Shown here piece by piece: positions 1 to 7,105 of a DNA stretch of 36,816 nucleotides. Both the position numbers and the translations under genes were made by a program. Position 1 is the first letter of the stretch, and each line of letters starts with the position of its first letter. Origin of the DNA: Lachnospiraceae bacterium (GTDB lineage Bacteria > Bacillota > Clostridia > Lachnospirales > Lachnospiraceae); contig JAFZSQ010000010.1 of assembly GCA_017619295.1 (NCBI GenBank), forward strand, positions 1 through 36,816. Reading direction: 5' to 3'. Below the pieces are notes generated by a model, which ran no database searches, had not been told where the DNA came from, and saw only the letters and a list, made by a program, of their open reading frames with translations.

Positions 1-54
1 CAATTGACGATCGTGGCTATACAATAAAGTATACTCAATAGGAGGAGTTCACAA

Positions 55-330
55 ATGAACAAAACTGAATTAGTAGCAGCTATTGCACAGAAGGCAGAAT
101 TATCCAAGAAGGATGCTGAGAAGGCTGTAAAGGCTTTTACATAAGTTGTAGCTAAGGAGTTAAAGAAGGGCGGAAAGGTTCAGTTAGTTGGCTTCGGTAC
201 ATTCGAAGTAGCTAAGAGAGCAGCTAGAGAAGGCAGAAACCCTCAGAGCGGCAAGGTTATGAAGATTCCTGCATCAAAGGCTCCTAAGTTCAAAGCTGGT
301 AAGGCTTTAAAGGATGAGGTTAACAAATAA
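55..330 (+). pseudogene. hup: HU-family DNA-binding protein, interrupted by an in-frame TAA
   Basis: HU is a small dimeric nucleoid protein that bends and compacts DNA. Reading from the ATG at 55, which follows the ribosome site GGAGGAG, gives 91 codons up to the TAA at 328-330. The frame has the HU hallmarks: an N-terminal helical part beginning MNKTELVAAIA, the core [11 protein letters not shown], the arm with GRNPQSGK, and the C-terminal [15 protein letters not shown]. Codon 30 (142-144) is TAA in place of an expected sense codon, so the normal product would stop after 29 residues, before the DNA-binding arm. Everything after the stop stays in frame and conserved, so the lesion is a single substitution. 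No ATG or GTG follows closely enough to rescue the protein. It may be a real nonsense mutation, a strain polymorphism or a sequence error. A strong terminator follows, so the gene is normally monocistronic. Confidence 0.85.
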
Positions 331-346
331 TTCTAATAAAGCTGAC

Positions 347-376
347 AAGGGGATCTTCTGATCCCCTTATTTTTTT
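347..376 (+). terminator. Intrinsic terminator after the HU gene
   Basis: A perfect 9-bp stem (AAGGGGATC / GATCCCCTT) with a 4-base loop is followed by AT and a run of T. It lies 17 bases after the HU stop and just before rqcP, separating the HU transcript from the downstream housekeeping genes. Confidence 0.92.
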
Positions 377-386
377 AAGGAATACT

Positions 387-626
387 ATGAGATTAGACAA
401 ATATTTAAAGGTTTCAAGACTGATAAAAAGGCGCACAATAGCCAATGAGGCATGTGACGCAGGAAGAGTTCTTATAAATGATAAGGTCGCCAAGGCATCC
501 ACAGATGTCAAAGTTGGTGATATAATTACAGTGAACTTCGGTAACAAGGATGTGAAAGTCGAGGTCTTAAAGATTCTCGACACCACCAAAAAAGAAGAAG
601 CAGGGGATATGTTTAAATACCTGTAA
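387..626 (+). CDS. rqcP: S4-domain RNA-binding protein RqcP (YabO family)
   Basis: The 79-residue protein is almost entirely an S4 RNA-binding domain: the opening MRLDKYLKVSRLIKRRTIA and the later AGRVLINDKVAKAS and VKVGDII segments are typical. In Bacillus the family member RqcP binds the 50S subunit and helps RqcH add C-terminal alanine tails during ribosome-associated quality control; this role is transferred by family and position. The start at 387 follows AAGGA with suitable spacing. It precedes divIC, tilS, hpt and ftsH as in Bacillus, but the sporulation genes yabP and yabQ that sit between rqcP and divIC there are missing. The only space before the next gene is a strong ribosome binding site, so the two are probably co-transcribed. 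Confidence 0.88.
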   Translation: MRLDKYLKVSRLIKRRTIANEACDAGRVLINDKVAKASTDVKVGDIITVNFGNKDVKVEVLKILDTTKKEEAGDMFKYL

Positions 627-639
627 AGGAGGTGATTCC

Positions 640-957
640 ATGGCCGAAAGACGACGGGTCGCATATAGAAAAAGAAGACAGAACCGTTTGAGCATAATCC
701 TGGTAACCATGGTAGTTATCATGATTATTGTGGTTGTGGGCATAGGAAGCATCGGACTCCTTGAGAAGAGAAACGAACAAAGGGAAACCATCAACAATCT
801 GAACGAACAGATTGCCAAGGAGCATGAGAGAACCGAAGAGATAGAAGAGTACGCAAGATACACTGAAACAAAGCAGTTTATTATAGATTTGGCCCACGAC
901 AAACTGGGTCTTGTATACGACGGAGAGACTGTTTTCAAAGAAGAAGATAATGATTAA
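640..957 (+). CDS. divIC: Septum formation initiator DivIC/FtsB family
   Basis: The 105-residue bitopic membrane protein has a basic cytoplasmic tail (residues 1-17), one transmembrane helix (about 18-41, rich in I, V and M), a coiled coil (about 42-75, beginning LEKRNEQRETINNLNEQI) and a short extracellular C-terminal part with AHDKLGLVYDGE, a DivIC/FtsB hallmark. DivIC works with FtsL and DivIB in the divisome to control septal wall synthesis. The ATG at 640 follows the near-perfect AAAGGAGGTGATT. The end overlaps the tilS start by 8 bases, which suggests translational coupling. FtsB and DivIC are not easily told apart by sequence, so the symbol follows Firmicute usage and the gene position. 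Confidence 0.85.
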   Translation: MAERRRVAYRKRRQNRLSIILVTMVVIMIIVVVGIGSIGLLEKRNEQRETINNLNEQIAKEHERTEEIEEYARYTETKQFIIDLAHDKLGLVYDGETVFKEEDND

Positions 958-2368
958 GGTTGAAGAGTACATCAGAAACAACCGAATGATAGAGCCCGGT
1001 GATGTAGTACTTGCAGGCGTATCAGGAGGGGCAGATTCCATCTGCCTCTTGTTTTTGTTACAGGGGCTTAGGGAGAAGCTGTCCTTTAAGCTCATGGTGG
1101 CTCACGTCAACCACGGCATAAGGCAGGATGCGGAAGAAGACGCGGCCTACGTTAAGAAGGTCTGCGACGAATTAAGCATCCCGTTTTACGTTTGTAAGGC
1201 CGATATTCCGAAGCTTTCCGAAGAATGGAAGATGTCTGAAGAAGAGACCGGAAGAAAGGTCAGATACGAGTTTTTTGAAAGTGTCCTAAAGAGCGAGGTT
1301 CCTGAAGCTTATGAAGCCGGTAAGGTCAAAATCGCAGTCGCTCATCAGGCGGAAGACAGGGCAGAAACCTTCCTTCTTAACCTTTTCAGAGGAACGGGAC
1401 TAAAGGGACTCGCCTCAATTCAGCCCGTCAGAGGCAAAATCATCAGACCTCTACTTTTCATGAGCCGTAAGGATATCGAGAAGTATCTGGAAGAGCATAA
1501 TATTGAATTCAGAAAAGACTCTACCAACGAGGAGGATGATTACCTTAGAAACAGAATAAGGAATCACGTTCTTCCTTACGTTAAGAGGGAAATTTCAAGC
1601 GCAGTTATAGACAGGATAAACTTCACGGCAGATATTGCCACTGAAGCGGAGCGCTATATAGACGGACAGGTAAGAAACGCTTATTATACCTGCGTTACAA
1701 ATAAAAATGATGTTTCGGTAACCCTTGATACAAACCTTCTTACCAAGGAAGACCCTTATATCCAGAATAAGCTGATTCTTTTAATCCTTTCGGAGCTTTC
1801 CGAAGGAGGCAAGGATATCGGCGGTGTTCATGTAAGGGCGGTGAGAACCCTTCTTAAAACAGAAGGTTCCCATGAGATAGACCTTCCCTACAGAATTAAA
1901 GCCAGGAAGATTTACGATACGCTTACATTCGGCGTTGAAGGTAAAACAGTTTTAAGGGAAAGAGAGGCTGTGGCTTTTTCCAAAGATCTGGAGAGAGAAG
2001 TAACAATTAAGGGCTATGGCAAGCTTAAATTCAAAAGCTTCCTCTGCGATGATGAAAAGCTTTCCTCTATTCCCCGAAATCAGTATACGAAATGGTTTGA
2101 TTATGATAAAATAGGAGAATCCTTGACGGTTAGAAACCGAAATCAGGGAGACTATCTTATAATCAATAATTTCGGCCAGAAGAAGTCCTTGCAGGACTAC
2201 ATGGTGGATGAGAAAATCCCCAGGAACGAGAGAGATTCTATTCCCGTCTTAGCCGACGGAAATCATATTTTATGGGTGCTTGGCTACAGAGTCAGCGCCG
2301 GATTTAAGGTAGATAACAAAACCAGAAGAATTTTACAGGTTGAATTGGAGGAAGAAAACTATGACTGA
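950..2368 (+). CDS. tilS: tRNA(Ile)-lysidine synthetase TilS
   Basis: TilS joins lysine to C34 of the CAU anticodon of tRNA-Ile2 using ATP, changing its specificity from AUG to AUA; it is essential in most bacteria. The 472-residue protein has the PP-loop SGGADS at residues 25-30, followed by the VAHVNHGIR and AVAHQAEDRAETFLLNLFRG segments of the N-type ATP-pyrophosphatase core, then a C-terminal domain with RNRNQGDYL and VDEKIPRNERD typical of full-length TilS. I place the start at the ATG at 950, inside the end of divIC, rather than the in-frame TTG at 911, which would add 13 unrelated residues. It overlaps hpt by 8 bases. Order and length match the Firmicute arrangement. Confidence 0.95.
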   Translation: MIKVEEYIRNNRMIEPGDVVLAGVSGGADSICLLFLLQGLREKLSFKLMVAHVNHGIRQDAEEDAAYVKKVCDELSIPFYVCKADIPKLSEEWKMSEEETGRKVRYEFFESVLKSEVPEAYEAGKVKIAVAHQAEDRAETFLLNLFRGTGLKGLASIQPVRGKIIRPLLFMSRKDIEKYLEEHNIEFRKDSTNEEDDYLRNRIRNHVLPYVKREISSAVIDRINFTADIATEAERYIDGQVRNAYYTCVTNKNDVSVTLDTNLLTKEDPYIQNKLILLILSELSEGGKDIGGVHVRAVRTLLKTEGSHEIDLPYRIKARKIYDTLTFGVEGKTVLREREAVAFSKDLEREVTIKGYGKLKFKSFLCDDEKLSSIPRNQYTKWFDYDKIGESLTVRNRNQGDYLIINNFGQKKSLQDYMVDEKIPRNERDSIPVLADGNHILWVLGYRVSAGFKVDNKTRRILQVELEEENYD

Positions 2369-2891
2369 AAACGTAAAGGTAATGCTGTCGGAAGAAGAAG
2401 TTGACAAGAGAATCCAGGAGATCGGAGACCAGATCAGCAAAGACTATGCCGGTAAACAGGTTCACCTTGTATGCGTTTTAAAGGGCGGAGCATTTTTCAT
2501 GGTTGAACTCGCCAAGCGTATAACAGTACCCGTTTCATTGGATTTCATGTCCGTATCAAGCTACGGTTCAGATACCAAATCCAGTGGCGTTGTTAAGATT
2601 GTTAAGGACCTTGATGAGCCTTTAAACGGCAAGGACGTACTTGTTGTTGAGGATATCATCGATTCAGGAAGAACCTTAAGCTATCTTTTGGAGATGCTTA
2701 AGGACAGAAAGCCTGCAAGCCTTAAGCTTTGCACACTTCTTGATAAGCCTTCAAGAAGAGTAATCGATGTTGACGTTGATTACACAGGCTTCCAGATTCC
2801 CGATGAATTCGTAGTAGGCTACGGTCTTGATTACGATCAGAGATATCGTAATCTTCCTTATATAGGAATTATGGAACTGGGCGAAGAGTAA
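2361..2891 (+). CDS. hpt: Hypoxanthine phosphoribosyltransferase
   Basis: This purine salvage enzyme transfers ribose 5-phosphate from PRPP to hypoxanthine (and usually guanine). The 176-residue protein has the PRPP-binding loop VVEDIIDSGRT at residues 95-105, the VCVLKGGAFF segment at 37-46 and the flexible-loop SYGSDT near 67-72, in normal type I phosphoribosyltransferase order. The ATG at 2361 follows GGAGGAAG and overlaps the tilS stop by 8 bases, so the genes are likely coupled. An upstream in-frame start at 2340 would lie inside tilS without benefit. The tilS-hpt-ftsH order is a well-known Firmicute cluster. Confidence 0.95.
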   Translation: MTENVKVMLSEEEVDKRIQEIGDQISKDYAGKQVHLVCVLKGGAFFMVELAKRITVPVSLDFMSVSSYGSDTKSSGVVKIVKDLDEPLNGKDVLVVEDIIDSGRTLSYLLEMLKDRKPASLKLCTLLDKPSRRVIDVDVDYTGFQIPDEFVVGYGLDYDQRYRNLPYIGIMELGEE

Positions 2892-2915
2892 CTCTTTTCC
2901 CGCAAGGAGGTTATT

Positions 2916-4727
2916 TTGAAACAGAAAGACAGAAGTCTGAGCCCTTACTTTATTGTAATTATCATTCTTTTACTTTTGACTTCGGGCATCAACCTCTTCC
3001 GTCAGAAGGAAGTGGAATGCACCAAGGCAGAGTTCGCGCAGTATATCGAAGACAATAAGGTAAGCAGCGTAACCATTTGCCCCAACAAGGAGGCACCCAC
3101 CGGAAAGGCTATCATTAATATTTTCGGCGGAGATACATACACTTTATATGCCACAGATGTAACGGAAATCGAGGCTATGGCAACAGAGGCAGGCATTAAG
3201 ACCACCGTTACGGATATAGATCGTGACAACTGGTTCTTGAACCACATGTTTCCGATTCTTGTGGTGGGAATTTTAGCCATATTCATCCTTCTTATGATGA
3301 ACGGTCAGGCAGCAGGTGGAAGCACCAATGCCAAGATGATGAATTTCGGCAAATCCAGAGCCCGCATGATTGTGGGTGACGGAGAAGTTACCTTCAAGGA
3401 CGTAGCAGGCCTTGAGGAGGAGAAAGAAGCCCTTGAAGAAATCGTAGATTTCTTAAGAGAGCCCGGAAAATTTACCAAGGTTGGTGCGAGAATTCCTAAG
3501 GGCGTTCTTTTAGAGGGCCCTCCCGGAACAGGTAAGACACTTCTTGCAAGAGCGGTTGCAGGAGAAGCAAAGGTTCCTTTCTTTAGCATTTCCGGTTCCG
3601 ACTTTGTAGAGATGTTTGTCGGTGTCGGTGCATCCAGAGTAAGAGACTTATTCGAGGACGCCAAGAAGAATAAACCTTGTATTGTATTCATAGATGAGAT
3701 TGATGCGGTTGCAAGACGTCGTGGTACCGGTATGGGCGGTGGCCACGATGAGAGAGAGCAGACTCTTAACCAGCTGCTTGTAGAGATGGACGGTTTCGGA
3801 GTAAATGAAGGCGTTATCGTTATGGCAGCCACCAACAGAGTTGACATCCTTGACCCTGCTATCATGAGACCCGGAAGGTTTGACAGAAAGGTAGCAGTTG
3901 GAACTCCCGACGTGAAGGGACGTGAGGAAATACTTAAAGTTCATGCAAGAAATAAACCTCTTGCAGAGGATGTTAATCTTAAAGAGATTGCACATTCCAC
4001 ATCAGGCTTCACAGGAGCAGATCTTGAGAACCTTCTCAATGAATCAGCCATCTGTGCGGCAATGGACAACAGAAGTTTTGTCAAAGCAGAAGATATAAAG
4101 AAGTCATTCATTAAAGTCGGAATCGGTGCAGAGAAGAAGAGCCGTGTGGTAACCGATAAGGATAAGAAGATTACAGCTTATCATGAGGCAGGACACGCAA
4201 TACTCTTCCATGTTCTTCCGGATGTGGGACCTGTATACACAGTATCCATCATCCCTACAGGAGAAGGAGCTGCGGGCTACACAATGCCCATCAACGAATC
4301 CGATGACCGTCATATGACCAAGGGCAAGATGCTCCAGGAAATCATGGTATTCCTCGGAGGACGTATTGCAGAGCAGATTATCTTTGATGATGTTACAACC
4401 GGTGCATCAAATGATATTAAGCGAGCAACCCACATGGCCAGAAAGATGGTTACAGCCTTCGGTATGTCAGATGAGATTGGTCTTGTAAGCTACGACAACG
4501 ATGAAGATGAGGTATTCATCGGTCGTGACCTTGCACATGCCAAGAGTTTCAGTGACGCAACGGCAAGTAAGATTGACCTTGAGGTCAAGAAGATAATCGA
4601 TGATTGTTACGCTAAGGCTCGTAAGATCATCGAAGACAATATGGAAGTGCTTCACGCGTGCTCTAATCTCCTTATCGAGAAAGAGCGTATTGGAAGGGAA
4701 GAGTTTGAGGCACTGTTTGGGGAATAA
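2916..4727 (+). CDS. ftsH: ATP-dependent zinc metalloprotease FtsH
   Basis: FtsH is a membrane-bound hexameric AAA+ protease that degrades unassembled membrane proteins and selected regulators. The 603-residue protein starts at a TTG 5 bases after AAGGAGG. It has two transmembrane helices (about residues 11-28 and 112-129) around a small extracytoplasmic domain, then the AAA module with Walker A GPPGTGKT (201-208), Walker B IVFIDEID (256-263) and the second region of homology with the arginine finger (about 305-324). The M41 peptidase zinc site HEAGH is at 423-427. The length is slightly short of many FtsH proteins because the C-terminal tail is brief. It is the last gene of the rqcP-ftsH block; a GC-rich hairpin follows. 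Confidence 0.97.
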   Translation: MKQKDRSLSPYFIVIIILLLLTSGINLFRQKEVECTKAEFAQYIEDNKVSSVTICPNKEAPTGKAIINIFGGDTYTLYATDVTEIEAMATEAGIKTTVTDIDRDNWFLNHMFPILVVGILAIFILLMMNGQAAGGSTNAKMMNFGKSRARMIVGDGEVTFKDVAGLEEEKEALEEIVDFLREPGKFTKVGARIPKGVLLEGPPGTGKTLLARAVAGEAKVPFFSISGSDFVEMFVGVGASRVRDLFEDAKKNKPCIVFIDEIDAVARRRGTGMGGGHDEREQTLNQLLVEMDGFGVNEGVIVMAATNRVDILDPAIMRPGRFDRKVAVGTPDVKGREEILKVHARNKPLAEDVNLKEIAHSTSGFTGADLENLLNESAICAAMDNRSFVKAEDIKKSFIKVGIGAEKKSRVVTDKDKKITAYHEAGHAILFHVLPDVGPVYTVSIIPTGEGAAGYTMPINESDDRHMTKGKMLQEIMVFLGGRIAEQIIFDDVTTGASNDIKRATHMARKMVTAFGMSDEIGLVSYDNDEDEVFIGRDLAHAKSFSDATASKIDLEVKKIIDDCYAKARKIIEDNMEVLHACSNLLIEKERIGREEFEALFGE

Positions 4728-4754
4728 AATAATCTGGGGGATAGTATGACATTA

Positions 4755-4800
4755 AACGGGACGAAAGCATCTTCGGATTGTTTTCGTCCCGTTATTTATA
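4755..4800 (+). terminator. Probable terminator after ftsH
   Basis: A 12-bp stem (AACGGGACGAAA / TTTCGTCCCGTT) with a 15-base loop lies 27 bases after the ftsH stop. The tail ATTTATATAAA is U-rich but not an unbroken run, so termination may be partial. Confidence 0.65.
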
Positions 4801-4893
4801 TAAAGCGCTGCTTGAGTGGCTTTGAGTATGAACTCAATTATTAATTGATATACATTTTTGTGATAGCGCCTTAGAATTTAATCGTATCAAAAC

Positions 4894-4908
4894 ACCGGCC
4901 GGTATAAA
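4894..4908 (+). promoter_or_regulatory. Palindrome abutting a -10-like box before the XRE gene
   Basis: The perfect 10-bp palindrome ACCGGCCGGT (4894-4903) runs directly into TATAAA (4903-4908), about 26 bases before the ATG of the XRE regulator. Its placement in what would be the promoter spacer suggests an autoregulatory operator. No convincing -35 is visible, so this is tentative. Confidence 0.4.
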
Positions 4909-4934
4909 CCACAAAAATGAAAGGTGAGAATAAT

Positions 4935-5732
4935 ATGTTAGATATGATAAAAGTTGGAAAGAATATAAAGGCTGCCAGAACAGCAAAGAACATGACACAG
5001 CTTGAACTGGCAGATTCCTTAGGAGTGACTTATCAGGCAGTTTCAAATTGGGAGAGAGGAAATACAATGCCGGACATTGCTAAGCTTCCCGATATATCCA
5101 AGGCACTTGATATCGAAATTGCAAATCTTTTGGGAGAAGAATCCTGTGCTCAAACTATAAAGAAGGTTCTTGACGAAAATGCGGAACCTTTATCTTCAGA
5201 AGAGCTTACAGAAGTGGCAGCTATATTACCGCCCCAGGAACTCAAGAAGGAAATAAAGAAAACTACAGAAAATGAAACTCTGAACATTAAGGCTATTGTA
5301 GACTTGGCCCCCTTCTTGGATGATGAAATTCTTGATGACATTGTAAGCAAAGTGGATACAGCGAATGTAAAAGATCTGGTGGCACTTGCTCCCTTTTTAT
5401 CTGATGAAACGATAGCTAAGGTATCAAGAAAAGTAGGATCAGCGAATATTAAGGATTTAGTAGCACTTGCTCCTTTTATGCCTGATGAAGCATTAGATGA
5501 TGTAGTTTCAAGAATAGATGGAAGCAATCTTGAAGGTGTCACTGCATTGGCACCATTCTTATCAGACGAAGCATTGGATAAGATTGTTGACAAGGCTATT
5601 GAAGCAGGCAACGCATCTAAGCTGTCATCATTAGCGTGCTTCCTGGGGAGAAAATCCTTAAAGAAAATAGTTGACCAGCTGGTGCATTCAGATGATTTCG
5701 AAGCAATATCAAAGTTTAAAATGTATTTTTAG
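4935..5732 (+). CDS. XRE-family regulator with tandem 27-residue helical repeats
   Basis: The 265-residue protein opens with a Cro/C1-type helix-turn-helix (about residues 8-62; the TQLELADSLGVTYQAVSNWE stretch spans both helices). After a linker comes a repeat array: LAPF-type motifs start at residues 124, 151, 178 and 205 and a diverged LACF at 233, so the period is 27, 27, 27 and 28. Each unit reads roughly as LxALAPFLSDEALDDIVSKVDxxN, predicted as two short helices, and a worn copy (AAILPPQEL) lies near 95. This suggests a small alpha-solenoid used for protein contact or signal sensing. The ATG at 4935 follows AAGGTGAG; the ATG at 4917 lies before that site and is rejected. The gene stands alone between terminators. 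Its target and signal are not evident. Confidence 0.8.
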   Translation: MLDMIKVGKNIKAARTAKNMTQLELADSLGVTYQAVSNWERGNTMPDIAKLPDISKALDIEIANLLGEESCAQTIKKVLDENAEPLSSEELTEVAAILPPQELKKEIKKTTENETLNIKAIVDLAPFLDDEILDDIVSKVDTANVKDLVALAPFLSDETIAKVSRKVGSANIKDLVALAPFMPDEALDDVVSRIDGSNLEGVTALAPFLSDEALDKIVDKAIEAGNASKLSSLACFLGRKSLKKIVDQLVHSDDFEAISKFKMYF

Positions 5733-5769
5733 ACTATCGCCACACAGTGTAAAATACCGAAAAACGTTC

Positions 5770-5796
5770 AGGACAGGGCATATGCCCTGTCCTTTT
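5770..5796 (+). terminator. Intrinsic terminator after the XRE gene
   Basis: A 10-bp perfect stem (AGGACAGGGC / GCCCTGTCCT) with loop ATAT is followed by TTTT. It lies 38 bases past the XRE stop. Confidence 0.88.
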
Positions 5797-5957
5797 GTGA
5801 AAGTTGCACAAATTCGACATAGCGTTTTTGTAAACTTTGTTGAACTTGTGAATAGACTCAAACGATTAAGGATGCTATTATACTACTTGTAACCCCCCCA
5901 ATACATTATATGTAGTTTTTTGCTATACCCCATAAGAAGAAATACCTTCTCTAGAAA
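5797..5957. other. Gene-free stretch between XRE and the sugar-sensor operon
   Basis: This AT-rich part of the 311-base gap (5733-6043) holds no credible gene. A short frame crossing it starts inside the XRE gene in another frame and has no ribosome site. TATACT at 5879-5884 could be a -10 box for a short transcript ending at the next hairpin, but no matching -35 is seen. Confidence 0.5.
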
Positions 5958-5980
5958 AGGCAGCGTGAGCTGTCTTTTTT
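5958..5980 (+). terminator. Short terminator-like hairpin
   Basis: A 7-bp stem (AGGCAGC / GCTGTCT, one G-U pair) with loop GTGA is followed by a run of T. No recognised gene ends just before it, so it may end a short untranslated RNA or act as a second barrier to readthrough. Confidence 0.65.
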
Positions 5981-5997
5981 ACGTTTAGTGGATATTT

Positions 5998-6029
5998 TCC
6001 CCGAAAATGATATTTTTCGGGGATTTTTT
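5998..6029 (+). terminator. Terminator hairpin abutting the sensor promoter
   Basis: A 10-bp stem (TCCCCGAAAA / TTTTCGGGGA) with loop TGATAT is followed by TTTTTT. The last T is also the first base of the extended -10 element of the next promoter, so readthrough is blocked exactly where new transcription begins. Confidence 0.85.
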
Positions 6030-6037
6030 GTTATAAT
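6029..6037 (+). promoter_or_regulatory. Extended -10 promoter of the sugar-sensor operon
   Basis: TGTTATAAT matches the extended -10 consensus (TGnTATAAT). No good -35 is seen at 16-18 bases upstream, where the terminator stem lies. The predicted transcription start, 6-7 bases after the -10, falls on or next to the GTG at 6044, implying a leaderless message. Confidence 0.65.
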
Positions 6038-6043
6038 CGGTTT

Positions 6044-7105
6044 GTGAGAAAACTAAACAGTATTTATCTAAGACTGACAATTATATTCGCAATGGCACTG
6101 TGTATTGTGGCCTTTCTTTATGTAAGGCTTTATTTAACCGACAATGCATCAGATGTTCCGGAGCATATCTACGACCGATACTATGTGATGATTACGGACG
6201 ACTACAAATCATCATTCTGGCAATCGGTCTATTCGGGTGCTCTGAATTCTGCGGAAGAGAATAATACATTTGTAGAATTGCTTGGATCCAACCTTTATAA
6301 CGATTACACTCCCGAGGAATTGATGGAGATTGCAATCTCATCGGACGTGGATGGAATCATGGTAAGCGGTGACGGTTCGGAAGAGCTGTCGGCTTTAATA
6401 GATGAGGCCATGGATAAGGGGATTCCCGTCGTAACCATGTACTCCGATAACGCCGATTCCAAGAGATGTTCCTTTGTGGGTGTCAGTGGCTATAACATCG
6501 GCAAGGAATACGGAAGACAGATAGTAAATATAAAGAAGGAAAAACGCACTGTCTCCTATAACGGTGCAAACATAGAAGGCTACAGCGAATTTGCAGCCAA
6601 TGTAACTGTGCTTATGGACTCCAAAATGGATCCCTATGCCCAGAACGTAATCATGTCCGGAATCCAGGACATCCTGACAGAAGAGGACAAAGAATCCGAA
6701 ACCAACATAGAAACGGTTCTTGTAGATAACAGCAATCCCTTCTCTGTGGAAGAGTCCATCCGTGACGTATTTATGGAGGATGAGATTCCCAACATCCTTG
6801 TATGCTTAAATGAACTTGAAACCACTTGTGCATATCAGGCAGTTGTCGACTATAACCTTGTTGGAAGCGTAAGTATCCTGGGATATTATGATTCCGACAA
6901 GATTCTTAATGCTATAAATCGAAACGTTGTATACTCATCCATCGCCGTGGATACCAAAGAACTTGGAAGATTCTGTGTGGAAGCTTTGGATGATTACATC
7001 AGTTTCGGAAATACCAGCCAGTATAATGCTGCGGATATTACCCTTATTAATAAAGGTAATGTATCCGAATTCATGAAGAAGGAGGATGCAGCCGATGTTC
7101 CGTAA
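6044..7105 (+). CDS. Membrane-anchored sugar-binding sensor protein (XylFII-like)
   Basis: The 353-residue protein has a basic N-terminus and one transmembrane helix (about residues 10-28) with no lipobox, followed by a type I periplasmic sugar-binding fold (Peripla_BP_4, like ribose/galactose/xylose-binding proteins), with segments such as SGALNSAEENN, SSDVDGIMVSGDG and GIPVVTMYSDNAD. Being anchored and placed directly before a LytS-type kinase and YesN-type regulator, it resembles XylFII of the clostridial XylFII-LytS-YesN xylose system, where the binding protein passes sugar occupancy to the kinase. That role is inferred. The GTG at 6044 has no ribosome site, and the promoter -10 ends 6 bases before it. 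It overlaps the kinase gene by 11 bases. Confidence 0.78.
   Translation: MRKLNSIYLRLTIIFAMALCIVAFLYVRLYLTDNASDVPEHIYDRYYVMITDDYKSSFWQSVYSGALNSAEENNTFVELLGSNLYNDYTPEELMEIAISSDVDGIMVSGDGSEELSALIDEAMDKGIPVVTMYSDNADSKRCSFVGVSGYNIGKEYGRQIVNIKKEKRTVSYNGANIEGYSEFAANVTVLMDSKMDPYAQNVIMSGIQDILTEEDKESETNIETVLVDNSNPFSVEESIRDVFMEDEIPNILVCLNELETTCAYQAVVDYNLVGSVSILGYYDSDKILNAINRNVVYSSIAVDTKELGRFCVEALDDYISFGNTSQYNAADITLINKGNVSEFMKKEDAADVP

Noticed and set aside
1-54. HU promoter with TTGACG at 4-9 and TATACT at 30-35
   Set aside because: The spacer would be 20 bases and other pairings are worse, so no promoter is claimed.
911-949. Upstream TTG start for tilS
   Set aside because: It would add 13 residues read out of frame within divIC; the ATG at 950 gives the normal TilS N-terminus.
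613-1095. Minus-strand 160-codon frame over divIC and tilS
   Set aside because: It is antisense to two well-recognised genes and has no family features.
5671-5892. Plus-strand 73-codon frame after the XRE gene
   Set aside because: It starts inside the XRE gene in another frame, crosses a terminator and has no ribosome site.
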